Notes: generated from the sequence alone by a model not told the origin. Positions 26,771 through 36,160 are shown, counted from the stretch's first letter. The stretch: DNA of 64,000 nucleotides from Olsenella sp. An285 (GCF_002159625.1 NZ_NFIZ01000003.1:154877-218876), one strand, 5' to 3'. Program-made: numbers and translations.

Positions 26771-27466
26771 ATGGACTGGTACCCGCTCATAAACTCGCTG
26801 CGCATCGCCGCCATCGCCACGGTGGTGGTCTTCTTCGCGGGCATCTGGCTCGCCAACCTCGTGGCGCGCGCCCCGCGGGCCGTGAAGGGCCTGCTCGACG
26901 TTGTGCTCACGCTGCCGCTGGTGCTGCCGCCCACGGTGGTGGGCTACCTGCTGCTCATTCTCCTGGGGCCGCGCCGCCCGCTCGGCGCGCTCGCGGCGCA
27001 GCTCCTGGACGTGCGCCTCACGATGGTGTGGTACGCGGCGGTCTTTGCCACCGTGGTGGTGAGCTTCCCGCTCATGTACCGCACGGCGCGCGGCGCGTTC
27101 GAGTCCTTCGACGAGACGCTCGCGGACGCCGCCCGCACGCTCGGCCACTCCGAGCGCTGGGTCTTCTGGCGCGTGAAGATGCCGTGCTGCGCGCAGGGGA
27201 TCGTGGCCGGCGCCGTGCTCGCGTTCGCGCGGGCGCTCGGCGAGTACGGCGCCACGTCGATGCTCTGCGGCTACACCCCCGGCTCCACGGCAACGGTGGC
27301 GACGACGGTCTACCAGCTCTGGCGCACCGGGGACGACGCAGGCGCCCTCACGTGGGTGCTTGTGAACCTGGCGATCTCCGCGGTGGTCCTTCTCGCCCTC
27401 AACTGGTTCGAGGCGCGCGGGCACGGGGCCGGCACGGCGCGGGCGAGAAGGACGGTGGCGCGGTGA
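26771..27466 (+). CDS. modB: Molybdate ABC transporter permease ModB
   Basis: 231 aa integral membrane protein with about five to six hydrophobic segments and the coupling (EAA) loop DAARTLGHSERWVFWRVKMPCCAQGI, followed by ALAFARALGEYGATSML, which is characteristic of ModB/CysT permeases. GGAGAGGGACG lies before the ATG. Its TGA overlaps the modC GTG by four bases. The C-terminus GTARARRTVAR is encoded by a GGCGAGAAGGAC motif. Confidence 0.92.
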   Translation: MDWYPLINSLRIAAIATVVVFFAGIWLANLVARAPRAVKGLLDVVLTLPLVLPPTVVGYLLLILLGPRRPLGALAAQLLDVRLTMVWYAAVFATVVVSFPLMYRTARGAFESFDETLADAARTLGHSERWVFWRVKMPCCAQGIVAGAVLAFARALGEYGATSMLCGYTPGSTATVATTVYQLWRTGDDAGALTWVLVNLAISAVVLLALNWFEARGHGAGTARARRTVAR

Positions 27467-28587
27467 GTCTCTCCGTCGACATACGCAAGCGCCTGGGGTC
27501 CTTTTGCCTCGACGTGTCCTTCGAGGTGGCGGACGGTCGCGAGATCCTGGCGCTCCTGGGCCCCTCCGGCTGCGGGAAGTCGCTCACGCTCAAGTGCGTG
27601 GCGGGCGTGCTCGCCCCGGACGAGGGGCGCATCGTGCTCAACGGGCGCACGCTCTTCGACTCCGAGGCGCGCGTGAACCTCCCGCCCCAGCGGCGTCGCG
27701 TGGGCTACCTCTTCCAGCAGTACGCGCTCTTTCCCAACATGACGGTCGCGGGCAACATAGGTGCCGGCGCGGTGGGAGTCTCGCGCGAGGAGCGCGCACG
27801 CCGCGTAGCAGAGCAGGTGCGCGCCTTCCGCCTGGAGGGGCTCGAGCGCCTGCGGCCCGCCCAGCTCTCCGGCGGACAGCAGCAGCGCGTGGCGCTCGCG
27901 CGGATCCTCGCCGGGGACCCGGAGCTCATCTTGCTGGACGAGCCGTTCTCCGCGCTCGACGGGCACCTGCGCTGGGAGCTCGAGATGATGCTCGCGGACG
28001 TGCTGCGCGCGTTCCCGGGCGGCGCGGTGTACGTGAGCCACAACCGCGACGAGGTCTATCGCCTTTGCGACACCGTGTGCGTGGTCGACCGCGGCCGCTC
28101 GGAGGAGAAGCTCACCATTGCGCAGCTCTTCTCCACGCCCACCACACTCGCCGCGGCGCTCATCTCCGGCTGCAAGAACGTCTCCCGCCTTGACAGTTGG
28201 CCCCGGGCCAACTGTCAAGTTGACAATCGGCCCGGGGCCAACTGTCAAGGCGGGGTGCTTGCCTGCGCGGACTGGGGCGTTGCCCTCACGACCTCGCTCC
28301 CGGTGCCGCCCAACGTGACGCACGCGGGCCTGCGAGCTCACTACCTGCGCGTCTTTGCAGACCCGGCCGACGCCGCGGGCCTGCCCAACCAGATTCCCTG
28401 CACCGTCGAGCGCGTGATAGACTCTACGTTCTCGACCATCGTCATGCTGGCGACGCCGGGCGGCGCGCTCCTGCGCTACGAGTGCGAGAAGGACGCGTGG
28501 GCGTCGCTCGCCGGCGCGGGGGAGCTCGTCGTGACGGCGGACCCGAGCATCGTGATGCCGCTCGTGGGAGGTGAGGCGGATGCGTAG
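27463..28587 (+). CDS. modC: Molybdate ABC transporter ATPase ModC with inserted repeat
   Basis: 374 aa. Walker A GPSGCGKS (near residue 34), Q-loop FQQYALFPNMT, signature LSGGQQQRVALARIL, Walker B LILLDEPFSALD and switch SHNRDE. A C-terminal TOBE-like regulatory domain follows. At about residues 243-262 the chain is interrupted by RLDSWPRANCQVDNRPGANCQGG, which is the direct translation of two palindromic repeats (28190-28248) inserted in frame between the ATPase and the TOBE part. GTG start overlaps modB. Confidence 0.9.
   Translation: MSLSVDIRKRLGSFCLDVSFEVADGREILALLGPSGCGKSLTLKCVAGVLAPDEGRIVLNGRTLFDSEARVNLPPQRRRVGYLFQQYALFPNMTVAGNIGAGAVGVSREERARRVAEQVRAFRLEGLERLRPAQLSGGQQQRVALARILAGDPELILLDEPFSALDGHLRWELEMMLADVLRAFPGGAVYVSHNRDEVYRLCDTVCVVDRGRSEEKLTIAQLFSTPTTLAAALISGCKNVSRLDSWPRANCQVDNRPGANCQGGVLACADWGVALTTSLPVPPNVTHAGLRAHYLRVFADPADAAGLPNQIPCTVERVIDSTFSTIVMLATPGGALLRYECEKDAWASLAGAGELVVTADPSIVMPLVGGEADA
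28190..28248. repeat. Palindromic repeat pair inside modC
   Basis: A perfect 29-base palindrome (28190-28218; TTGACAGTTGGCCCC.. with its complement) and a second, imperfect one (28220-28248) lie back to back within the coding sequence, keeping frame. The TTGACA/TGTCAA ends match the intergenic palindromes at 15852. Confidence 0.9.
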
Positions 28588-29599
28588 CGCACAGACGGCA
28601 CGGAACCACCTGCGTCCCGACTGCGTCCGGACGCGCGACGGGGAGGGCCGTGCCATCGAGTACCTGCGCCTCTCCGTGACGGACCGCTGCAACTGCCGCT
28701 GCTCGTACTGCATGCCGGCGGGCGGCGTCCCCATGCTGCGCCACGAGGACGTCTGCTCCTTCGAGGAGCTCGTCGGCATCGCGCGCGCCTGCTGCGAGCT
28801 GGGCGTGCGCAAGGTGCGCCTCACGGGCGGGGAGCCGCTCGTGCGCCGGGGCCTGCCCGAGCTCGTGCGCATGCTGCGCGAGGTCCCCGGGGTGGAGGAG
28901 CTCGCGCTCACGACCAACGCCACGCTGCTCGCGCCGGTTGCGGGGGAGCTCGCCGCCGCCGGGCTCGACCGCGTGAACGTGAGCCTCGACAGCCTGCGGC
29001 CGGAGCGCTACGCCGCCATCACGCGCGGCGGGCGGCTGGAGGACGCGCTCGCGGGCATCGAGGCCGCGCGCGAGGCGGGTCTCGCGCCGCTCAAGCTCAA
29101 CTGCGTCCTCATGGGCGGCGTCAACGACGACGAGGCGGCGGACATCGTCGGCATCGCGCGAAACGAGGCCGTTGACGTGCGCTTCATTGAGCTCATGCCC
29201 ATCGGCGAGGCAGCACGCTGGCCTCGTGCGCGCTTCGTACCGGCCGAGGCTGTGCTCGAGGCGGTGCCGGAGCTCGGGCCCGTGGCGGGCCCGGGCGGCG
29301 CGCCGCTCCGCGACGGCGTGGCCGAGCTCTTCTCGGCCCCCGGCTGGGCGGGTCGCGTGGGCCTCATCCGACCGATGAGCCACCGGTTCTGCTTTGGCTG
29401 CACGCGCATCCGCGTGACGGCGGACGGCCGGCTCAAGCCGTGCCTGCACTCCGCCGACGAGGTGCCGCTGCGCGGGCTTTCGGGAGAGGCGCTCACAAAG
29501 GCGCTTCTCGCCGGCATCGCGCTCAAGCCGGCGCATCATGGAATGGACGGGACCCACGCGAGCGAGTCCGCGCGGGCCATGAACGAGATAGGGGGATAG
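28580..29599 (+). CDS. moaA: GTP 3',8-cyclase MoaA
   Basis: 339 aa radical SAM enzyme for the first step of molybdopterin synthesis. N-terminal cluster motif [12 protein letters not shown] gives CxxxCxx[13 protein letters not shown] and NVSLDSL follow; the second cluster lies in [20 protein letters not shown] (CxxC-x13-C). GGGAGGTGAGGCGG precedes the ATG, which overlaps the end of modC by eight bases. The extreme C-terminus lacks the usual GG but has EIGG, which serves. Confidence 0.94.
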   Translation: MRSAQTARNHLRPDCVRTRDGEGRAIEYLRLSVTDRCNCRCSYCMPAGGVPMLRHEDVCSFEELVGIARACCELGVRKVRLTGGEPLVRRGLPELVRMLREVPGVEELALTTNATLLAPVAGELAAAGLDRVNVSLDSLRPERYAAITRGGRLEDALAGIEAAREAGLAPLKLNCVLMGGVNDDEAADIVGIARNEAVDVRFIELMPIGEAARWPRARFVPAEAVLEAVPELGPVAGPGGAPLRDGVAELFSAPGWAGRVGLIRPMSHRFCFGCTRIRVTADGRLKPCLHSADEVPLRGLSGEALTKALLAGIALKPAHHGMDGTHASESARAMNEIGG

Positions 29600-29600
29600 C

Positions 29601-30644
29601 GTGGCCGAGAAGAACGTCGGGCCCGCGGAGCCCGGGGCCGCCGTCGCGGCCAGCATCAAGGGTGACGACCTCACGCACGTGAACGAGCAGGGTCGCGCGC
29701 GCATGGTGGACGTGGGCGCCAAGCCGCGCACGGCACGGCGCGCGGTGGCCGCCGGCTTCGTGCGCATGGCTCCCAGCACGGTTGAGCTCGTCCGCACCGG
29801 GGGCGCGAAGAAGGGCGACGTGCTCGGGGTGGCGCAGGTGGCGGGCATCATGGCCGCGAAGCGCTGCTGGGAGCTCGTGCCCATGTGCCACCAGGTGGCG
29901 CTCACGGGCGTCGACGTGCGCTTCTCCGTGGAGGCGGGGGGCGTGGCGGTTGAGGCGGAGTGCCGCTGCACCGGCGAGACGGGCGTGGAGATGGAGGCGC
30001 TGACCGCGGTCTCCGTGGCGGGGCTCACCATCTACGACATGCTCAAGGCTCACCAGCGCGACATGGTGATCGAGGAGGTCCGCCTGCTCGAGAAGTCCGG
30101 CGGCGCCTCGGGCGACTTCCACTTGACAGGGGGACAGTCCCTTTGTCATGTTATGCGGCCGCGGGTCGCCACGGTGGAGGCGGTGTGCGTCTCCGAGCGC
30201 AAGGGCACGCGCAAGCACCCCGTGGACGAAATCGAGCTCGTTCCCGGAAGGGGCGTCGCGGGCGACGCGCACGCGGGCAACTGGCACCGCCAGGTGAGCC
30301 TGCTTCCCGCCGAGGCCGTGGACACCATGCGCGACATGCTGCCGGAGCTCGCCCCCGGCGACTTTGCGGAGAACATACTCACGCGCGGGCTCGACCTCAA
30401 GGCGCTGCCGGTGGGGACGGTGCTCTCCGCGGGCACGGCGGAGCTCGTGGTGACGCAGATTGGCAAGACGTGCCACAATGACTGCGAGATCAGCCGGCTC
30501 ACGGGCAAGTGCGTGATGCCGAGGGAGGGCATCTTCTGCGTGGTGACGCGCGGCGGGGTCGTTCGCGCGGGCGATCAGGTGAAGGTGATGACGGGCGACG
30601 TCCCCTCTGGTGACGTCTCTTCGTCAGAAGGGGGAGCACGATGA
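29601..30644 (+). CDS. moaC: MoaC-MOSC fusion
   Basis: 347 aa. Residues ~20-168 are MoaC (cyclic pyranopterin monophosphate synthase): [26 protein letters not shown] with the conserved His, [17 protein letters not shown] and the terminal [20 protein letters not shown]. After a repeat-derived linker ([13 protein letters not shown]) comes a MOSC domain: [41 protein letters not shown] and the Cys-containing [13 protein letters not shown] domains bind metal-sulfur cofactors. The GTG start includes GTGGCCGAGAAGAACG, a copy of the window motif. The join by a repeat suggests two formerly separate genes. Confidence 0.88.
   Translation: MAEKNVGPAEPGAAVAASIKGDDLTHVNEQGRARMVDVGAKPRTARRAVAAGFVRMAPSTVELVRTGGAKKGDVLGVAQVAGIMAAKRCWELVPMCHQVALTGVDVRFSVEAGGVAVEAECRCTGETGVEMEALTAVSVAGLTIYDMLKAHQRDMVIEEVRLLEKSGGASGDFHLTGGQSLCHVMRPRVATVEAVCVSERKGTRKHPVDEIELVPGRGVAGDAHAGNWHRQVSLLPAEAVDTMRDMLPELAPGDFAENILTRGLDLKALPVGTVLSAGTAELVVTQIGKTCHNDCEISRLTGKCVMPREGIFCVVTRGGVVRAGDQVKVMTGDVPSGDVSSSEGGAR
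30123..30148. repeat. Single palindrome at moaC/MOSC junction
   Basis: TTGACAGGGGGACAGTCCCT plus TTGTCA, read through in frame as LTGGQSLCH. The same sequence class is intergenic elsewhere (6274, 60133). Its place exactly between two domains suggests it replaced the stop/start region. Confidence 0.88.
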
Positions 30645-31705
30645 GGCTCGTACGCACGGAGGACGCGGTGGGGCACGTGCTCTGCCACGACATGACGCAG
30701 ATCGTGACCGGCGAGGAGTCGGACGGGCCGCGCTTCAAGGGCCCGCGCTTCCGCAAGGGCCACGTGGTCGCGCCCGAGGACGTCCCGGTGCTGCTCTCCA
30801 TGGGCAAGCGAAGCCTCTACGTGTGGGAGCTCGAGCCAGGCATGGTGCACGAGGACGACGCCGCGGAGCGGATGGTCGCGCTCGTGGCGGGCCCGGGCAC
30901 GCGCACGTCCGGCGTGCCCTCCGAGGGCAAGATCAACGTGCTTGCCGACCGCGACGGCGTCCTCCTCGTTGACTCTGCGCGCCTGAGCGCCGTGAACGCC
31001 GTCGACGAGGTCATGGTGGCCACGCGCCGGGGCGGCTTTCCAGTGCGGGAGGGCGACCTCCTGGCGGGCACGCGCGTGATTCCGCTGGTCATCTCCGAGG
31101 GGCAGCTCGCTCGCGCCGAGGCCGCTGCCGGTGACGAGCCGCTCGTGCGCGTTGAGCCGTTCCGCCTGCGCACGGCCGCCGTCATAGCCACGGGCTCCGA
31201 GGTCGCCGCCGGCCTCATCGAGGACCGCTTCACGCCCGTCATGGTGGAGAAGCTCGCCGCCTACGGCATCGAGACCGTGCTTCGCTCAACCCCCGGCGAC
31301 GACCGCGAGAACGTGGTTGCGGCCATCGACGAGGCACGCTCCGAGGGCGTCGACCTCATCATGTGCACCGGCGGCATGTCCGTGGACCCGGACGACAACA
31401 CGCCCGGTGCCATCCGTGCCGCGGGCGCGCGCGTGGTCACGTACGGTGCGCCGGTCCTGCCGGGCGCGATGCTGCTCGTGGGCTACTTCGACGAGCCGGC
31501 GGGCAGGAAGCACGCGCGCCCCGTGCCCGTCCTGGGCGTGCCCGGCTGCGCGATGTACAACAAGGCCACGGTGCTCGACCTGGTGCTGCCTCGCATCGCC
31601 GCGAGCGTGCCGCTCACCAAGAGCGACTTCGTGGAGCTGGGGGAGGGCGGCCTGTGCCTCGGATGCCCCGAGTGCACGTACCCGCACTGCCCCTTTGGGA
31701 GGTAG
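30641..31705 (+). CDS. MoeA-like molybdopterin-binding protein
   Basis: 354 aa. The second half is a MogA/MoeA molybdopterin-binding domain: [36 protein letters not shown] and [25 protein letters not shown]. The N-terminal part ([36 protein letters not shown]) is the form seen in the SDMH-associated proteins rather than standard MoeA. The C-terminus has four cysteines ([13 protein letters not shown]) that could bind a metal. ATGA overlap with the previous gene shows coupling. Probable role: molybdate insertion for hydroxylases. Confidence 0.87.
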   Translation: MRLVRTEDAVGHVLCHDMTQIVTGEESDGPRFKGPRFRKGHVVAPEDVPVLLSMGKRSLYVWELEPGMVHEDDAAERMVALVAGPGTRTSGVPSEGKINVLADRDGVLLVDSARLSAVNAVDEVMVATRRGGFPVREGDLLAGTRVIPLVISEGQLARAEAAAGDEPLVRVEPFRLRTAAVIATGSEVAAGLIEDRFTPVMVEKLAAYGIETVLRSTPGDDRENVVAAIDEARSEGVDLIMCTGGMSVDPDDNTPGAIRAAGARVVTYGAPVLPGAMLLVGYFDEPAGRKHARPVPVLGVPGCAMYNKATVLDLVLPRIAASVPLTKSDFVELGEGGLCLGCPECTYPHCPFGR

Positions 31706-31908
31706 CTTCATTTGTTGGGTATTTCATCTGGGGTGGGCAAGATACACTGAAAATGAATTTCGAAAGATGCCCAGGTAGATTAAATGAGACTAACGGGGTG
31801 ATACTTGGAGTACCCCTCAGGTAATACCCTACAAATGAACGAGAGGTTCCTCTCATCCTCAGATGACGGTGAGATATAAAGCAAGACGATATATTCTTTG
31901 GAGAACGA

Positions 31909-32415
31909 ATGGACGAGAAGTACCGTGCGATCGTGATCACCGTGAGCGACCGTGCGTCGGCGGGCGTCTACGAGGACGGGACGGGCCCTGCGGTCGCGGC
32001 CCTTCTGACGGAGCGCGGCTATGCGGTCATCGAGACGCGCGTGGTGCCGGACGAGCGCGCGGACATCGAGGCGGCGCTGGTCGAGGCGGCCGAGAAGGAC
32101 GCAGCGCTGGTGCTCACCTGCGGCGGCACGGGCTTCTCGCCCCGCGACGTCACGCCCGAGGTCACCGAGGCCGTCTGCGAGCGCCGCGTGCCGGGGCTGC
32201 CCGAGGCCATGCGGGCCGCGAGTGCGAGGATCACGGACCGTGCCTGGCTGTCCCGCGCCACGGCGGGCATCCGCGGGCGCACGCTGATCGTCAACCTGCC
32301 GGGGAGCCCGCGCGCCGCGGTGGAGAATCTCGAGGCGGCGGTGGGCCCGCTCGCCCACGGGCTCGACATCCTGCGCGGCGGCCCCGCGACCTGCGCCCGG
32401 GAGAGCCGGCAGTGA
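31909..32415 (+). CDS. mogA: Molybdopterin adenylyltransferase MogA
   Basis: 168 aa, typical for MogA/MoaB. VITVSDRASAGVYEDGTGP, ALVLTCGGTGFSPRDVTPEV and LIVNLPGSPRAAVENL are the molybdopterin- and ATP-binding motifs. It adenylylates molybdopterin before metal insertion. A 203-base AT-richer gap (31706-31908) separates it from the preceding gene and probably holds its own promoter; nothing else was identified there. TTTGGAGAACGA is its Shine-Dalgarno region. Confidence 0.92.
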   Translation: MDEKYRAIVITVSDRASAGVYEDGTGPAVAALLTERGYAVIETRVVPDERADIEAALVEAAEKDAALVLTCGGTGFSPRDVTPEVTEAVCERRVPGLPEAMRAASARITDRAWLSRATAGIRGRTLIVNLPGSPRAAVENLEAAVGPLAHGLDILRGGPATCARESRQ

Positions 32416-33200
32416 TCCGCGCGGCATTCTTCGACATCGACGGCACGCTCGTGAGCCTGCGCACGCACGACATCCCCGCGTCCGCGGTGCGCGCCCTCGA
32501 GGAGCTGCACGAGGCGGGCGTCCTGCTCTTCCTTGCCACGGGTCGCTCCACGGCGGACCTCCCGCGCCCCATCCGGGAGCTCGACGCGCGCGTCCCCTTT
32601 GACGGCTTCCTCACCTTCAACGGCCAGTACTGCTACGACGCGGCGGGCGAGGTCTTCCGCGACGCGCCCATCGACGCGCGCGACGCTGCCCGCATCACGG
32701 CCCTCGCGGCGGACGGTACGATGGACATCGCGGTCATGCAGCTCTCCCGCATGTTCGTGAGCCGCCACACGCCGCGGGTGGTCGCCGCGGAGGCGGCGGT
32801 GGACAATGTCGCGCCGGTGGGAGACCTCGCGCTCGCGCTGGGGGAGCCCACGTACCAGTTCTGCGCGTACATCGAGCCGGGGGAGGAGCACCTCTTCATG
32901 GACGTGTGCGAGCACGTGGAGCACACGCGCTGGAGCCCCAACTTCTGCGACATCATCCCAGCCGGGGGCGGCAAGCCGGCGGGCATCGCCGCGGCGTGCG
33001 CGCGCTGGGGCCTCGCGCCCGAGGAGTGCGCGGCCTTTGGCGACGGCGGCAACGACGTTCCCATGTTCGGCTGCGTGGGCGTCTCCGTTGCTATGGGCAA
33101 CGCGGCCGCGGATGTCAAGGCGGCTGCCACGATGGTGGCGTCGGACGTGGACGATGACGGGCTTCTCGTCGCCTGCCAGGAGCTGGAGCTCGTTGGCTAG
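32412..33200 (+). CDS. HAD-superfamily (Cof-type) hydrolase
   Basis: 262 aa. HAD IIB family: FFDIDGTLVSLRTHDIP (nucleophile Asp), FLATGRSTADLP (motif II), an AGGGKPAGIAAA lysine (motif III) and FGDGGNDVPMFGCVGVSVAMGNA (motif IV). A sugar- or nucleotide-phosphatase of unknown substrate. GTGA overlap with mogA means the two share a transcript, but a role in cofactor synthesis is not established. Confidence 0.88.
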   Translation: MIRAAFFDIDGTLVSLRTHDIPASAVRALEELHEAGVLLFLATGRSTADLPRPIRELDARVPFDGFLTFNGQYCYDAAGEVFRDAPIDARDAARITALAADGTMDIAVMQLSRMFVSRHTPRVVAAEAAVDNVAPVGDLALALGEPTYQFCAYIEPGEEHLFMDVCEHVEHTRWSPNFCDIIPAGGGKPAGIAAACARWGLAPEECAAFGDGGNDVPMFGCVGVSVAMGNAAADVKAAATMVASDVDDDGLLVACQELELVG

Positions 33201-33234
33201 GGCGAGCTCGTAGGCCGGCCTGCGGACACCTCTG

Positions 33235-33993
33235 CTACGCCACGCGCACGGCGCGCATGCGCAGGCGCACGTAGTCGGCGTACCACGTGCCGTCGCGCAG
33301 CATCTCCGGACGAAGCTCGTCCACGGCCTCGGCGACGATCCGCGCCTCCAGCGCGGGCTCCATTCCCTCGAAGGGCCGCCTCACGAACATGCGGATCCAG
33401 TCCGCCATGCCATCCGGTCCCGTGAGCGCGGACGGGCGGTCAAACAGAAAGGCGTGCGTCACGCGCAGCCTGGCGGCCTCCACCAGCGGCGCGTACTCGC
33501 CCACCGTGGGGAAGAAGAACGGCATCACGTAGTCGAGGCCGTGCCGCGCGAACGTCCGCGCCAGTGACGCGTGGATGCGCGCGCCGCAGCCGTGGCCGCC
33601 GCACTCGAAGACGAGCTGCCCGCCCGGGACAAGCGCCGCCGCCACGCGCGCCAGCGCTACGGGGTGCAGCTCGCGGTCTATCCAGTGGAGCATCGAGTTT
33701 GAGAAGACCACGTCGACAGGTGCATCAAGCGAGAAGGACGTGGCGTCCCCAAGAACGAACCGCAGCTCAGGATGGGTGGCGCGTGCGAGATTGATCATCT
33801 CGGGCGAGGCGTCCATGCCCATGACGTCAAGCCCGCGCGCGGCGAGCTCCGCCGTGAGCGTGCCGTTGCCGCAGCCCAGGTCGAGGCAGCGCGCGCCGTC
33901 CTCGGCGTCGATGAGGTCCATCGCGACCGCCCCGAAGGCGGGCACGAACGAGAAGTTCTTCTCGTATCCTGTGGCGTCCCAGCTGATGTTCAC
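33235..33993 (-). CDS. SAM-dependent methyltransferase (trans-aconitate methyltransferase-like)
   Basis: 252 aa. Class I methyltransferase fold: CLDLGCGNGTLTAELAARG (motif I), VMGMDASPEMI (motif post-I), DVVFSNSMLHWI (motif IV) and LVPGGQLVFECGG. The arrangement and HW pair resemble trans-aconitate 2-methyltransferase, but the substrate is unproven. GTG start with GGGAGGAGACGCC upstream. The 5' coding end contains a TTCTTCTCG sequence facing GAGAAG. Confidence 0.82.
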   Translation of the reverse strand: MNISWDATGYEKNFSFVPAFGAVAMDLIDAEDGARCLDLGCGNGTLTAELAARGLDVMGMDASPEMINLARATHPELRFVLGDATSFSLDAPVDVVFSNSMLHWIDRELHPVALARVAAALVPGGQLVFECGGHGCGARIHASLARTFARHGLDYVMPFFFPTVGEYAPLVEAARLRVTHAFLFDRPSALTGPDGMADWIRMFVRRPFEGMEPALEARIVAEAVDELRPEMLRDGTWYADYVRLRMRAVRVA

Positions 33994-34030
33994 GGCGTCT
34001 CCTCCCGGCCTCGCAGGGCCTTCTCCACAA

Positions 34031-34059
34031 TGATACGAAGGGGCAGTCCCTTTGTATCA
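34031..34059. repeat. Single palindrome over stop codon of HTH gene
   Basis: TGATACGAAGGGGCAGTCCC plus TTTGTATCA, an imperfect palindrome of the GGGACAGTCCC family. The TCA at 34057-34059 is the stop codon (TGA) of the minus-strand gene, so the hairpin forms the transcript's 3' end. Confidence 0.8.
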
Positions 34060-34467
34060 CTCTTGCTCGGGGCTGTGCGTGAGCTGGACGAGCGCCAGAC
34101 ACGCGACGCCGATGCCCAGGAGTCCGAGCGCGTTTCTCGGCTCGACCTCATCCATGACGGTGAGCGCGGTCACGCCCACGCCCACGGCAAGCGCGACCGC
34201 CTTGAGGACGAGCTCCACGAGCGCGGGCACCTTTGGCCCAGCCGGCTCCTCCTGGGCAGCCGTCTTCACCTCGAGCAGATCGTCTACGAAGGTGCCGAGA
34301 ACCTCGGCCAGCTTGGGCAGCGACGCCACGTCCGGGAACGAGAGATTGCGCTCCCACTTGCTCACGGCCTTGTCCGTGACGCCCATCTGCCGCGCGAGCT
34401 CGAGCTGCGTCATGCCCTTCTCCTTGCGCAGGGCGGAGATGGTGGCGCCGAAGGTCTGCTTGGTCAT
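34057..34467 (-). CDS. XRE-family HTH protein with C-terminal membrane segments
   Basis: 136 aa. N-terminal helix-turn-helix (FGATISALRKEKGMTQLELARQMGVTDKAVSKWERNLSFPD), a linker, then two hydrophobic segments (ALVELVLKAVALAVGVGVTALTV and LGLLGIGVACLALVQL). GAAAGGACCACC lies before the ATG. Such membrane-tethered regulators often control nearby transport genes; the divergent gene is an FtsX-like permease. Confidence 0.82.
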   Translation of the reverse strand: MTKQTFGATISALRKEKGMTQLELARQMGVTDKAVSKWERNLSFPDVASLPKLAEVLGTFVDDLLEVKTAAQEEPAGPKVPALVELVLKAVALAVGVGVTALTVMDEVEPRNALGLLGIGVACLALVQLTHSPEQE

Positions 34468-34688
34468 GGTGGTCCTTTCGCCTGGTCCGTTGGGCATGGC
34501 CATCGTCGTGCGAGGCCGCCCCGCGCTCAACCGACCGCCAGTAGAGTTGGCTCGACCGTTGGTAGAGTCCCAGTTTACGGCAGGTAACCTTGCAAAACCG
34601 TTAGGGGAGCATAAGCCCGGGCGATGGCGCGCCGGGCGGGCGAGAAGGACGATGGGCTCGTCACTTTTGCCGCTCGGAGGGAGCCGCC

Positions 34689-36089
34689 ATGCCCGTCATT
34701 CTGCGCGTCGCGCTCGGCAACGTCTCGCGCTGCGCGCGCGACTACTCGGTCTACCTCGTCACGCTCGCCTTTGCCGTGTGTCTGCTGTACTCGTTCAACG
34801 CCTCGGGCGACTATCTCCTGGCGATGCCGCTCACAGGCTCGCAGCTCGAGGTCATCCACAAGGCGCGTGACATCACGGGCGCCTTCTCGGTCTTCGTGGT
34901 GCTGGTCTTCGCCGTGCTCGTCGCGCACGCAACCCGCTTCATCGTGCGACGGCGCTCGCGGGAGTTCGGGACGTACGCGCTTCTCGGCATGCGCGCCCCG
35001 GCGCTCGCGTCGATCCTTGCGGCAGAGGGTGCGCTCGTGGGGCTTGCGGCGCTCGTGGTGGGGCTCGCGCTTGGCGCCGCCGCGTCCCCGGCCTTTGGTT
35101 CGGTGGCGGCGTTCGTCTTTGGCGTGCCGTGGCGGCTCGCCTGGTCCTTCTCGCCCGCGGCAGCGCTCGATACGTGCCTGTGGTTTGCCGGGATCGAGGG
35201 GCTGGCCGTCGTGCTCTCCGTCATGGACGTGCTGCGTCGACCGCTCGTGGAGCTCCTCGAGCGGGACCGCGCCCCGGAGCGGCTCGCGCTCGCGGAGCAT
35301 CGCGGCGTGACGCGGGCGCAGGCGGCGCTGGCCGTGGTTCTTCTCGTCGTGGTGTGGGGCTCGTGCGTGGCGCAGCCAGGGCTCTTTGTCCTGGCGATCC
35401 TGCCGATGGGCTGGGCCGCCTACGTGGCCACGTCGCTCGTCTTTCGTCTGGTGGCAACGGGCGCGCCCGGTCGTGTACGCCGCGGCCCCCGCTACTGGGA
35501 AGGACTGCGCTCCTTCGCGCTGCGGCAGGTGGAGGGTCACGTGTCCACGGGGTGCCAGGCGCTCTCGTGCACCTGCGTGCTCGTGGCCTGTGCGGTCTGC
35601 ATGATCTGCGCGGGGCTCCTGTTCTCCGTGGGACAGCGCGCCGCCGGGCTCGCGGACCCGGGCATGCCGGCGGAGGCGTCGCTCGCGCCCATCGGCTACG
35701 TGGGGATCTTCTACGGGGAGGCGTTCCTCGTGGCTGCCGCTGCGGTGCTCGCGCTGCAGCAGGTGAGCCAGGCTGCGGACGGCAGGCGCGCCTATTCCAC
35801 GCTCATGGCGCTCGGGACGGACGAGCGGGAGGCGCGCGGCGCCGTGCGGGCTCAGGTGGGCGTTGCCTTCGCGCTGCCCGCGGCGCTCGCGGTGGTGCAC
35901 GACTGCTTCGGCCTCATGCTGGTGCGCCAGCTCGCGGGCGGCGTGCCGGACGGGGTGTTTCTTGCCATTGCGGCGTGCTCCGTGGCGGGTACGCTCGGGC
36001 TTCTTGCCCTGTACTACCTGCTCTGCGTCCGCGAGTGCTCGCGTGTACTGCTGGGCGGGGCGTGGGACAGACCGGATAAGGTCAGTTAG
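34689..36089 (+). CDS. FtsX-like ABC permease without adjacent ATPase
   Basis: 466 aa with many hydrophobic segments; RRRSREFGTYALLGMRA is the FtsX/BceB domain signature seen in antimicrobial-peptide and lipoprotein exporters. About eight membrane spans are visible. It is shorter than full BceB permeases (~650 aa) and lacks a large extracellular domain. No ATP-binding gene lies beside it, which is unusual. GGAGGGAGCCGCC precedes the ATG, and a GGCGAGAAGGAC motif lies at 34639 in the leader. Confidence 0.75.
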   Translation: MPVILRVALGNVSRCARDYSVYLVTLAFAVCLLYSFNASGDYLLAMPLTGSQLEVIHKARDITGAFSVFVVLVFAVLVAHATRFIVRRRSREFGTYALLGMRAPALASILAAEGALVGLAALVVGLALGAAASPAFGSVAAFVFGVPWRLAWSFSPAAALDTCLWFAGIEGLAVVLSVMDVLRRPLVELLERDRAPERLALAEHRGVTRAQAALAVVLLVVVWGSCVAQPGLFVLAILPMGWAAYVATSLVFRLVATGAPGRVRRGPRYWEGLRSFALRQVEGHVSTGCQALSCTCVLVACAVCMICAGLLFSVGQRAAGLADPGMPAEASLAPIGYVGIFYGEAFLVAAAAVLALQQVSQAADGRRAYSTLMALGTDEREARGAVRAQVGVAFALPAALAVVHDCFGLMLVRQLAGGVPDGVFLAIAACSVAGTLGLLALYYLLCVRECSRVLLGGAWDRPDKVS

Positions 36090-36117
36090 ACTACAATGTA
36101 GTCTGACGTGGTATAAA
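36088..36117 (+). promoter_or_regulatory. Operator and -10 for the RelB/GNAT module
   Basis: AGACTACAATGTAGTCT (36088-36104) is a perfect inverted repeat with a 3-base centre, and TATAAA (36112-36117) can be the -10. Antitoxin genes are normally autoregulated at such a palindrome. It lies 57 bases before the antitoxin start. Confidence 0.65.
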
Positions 36118-36160
36118 TGGAATCAAACAGCGACATATGGACAATGGGCGGGGAGGTCTC

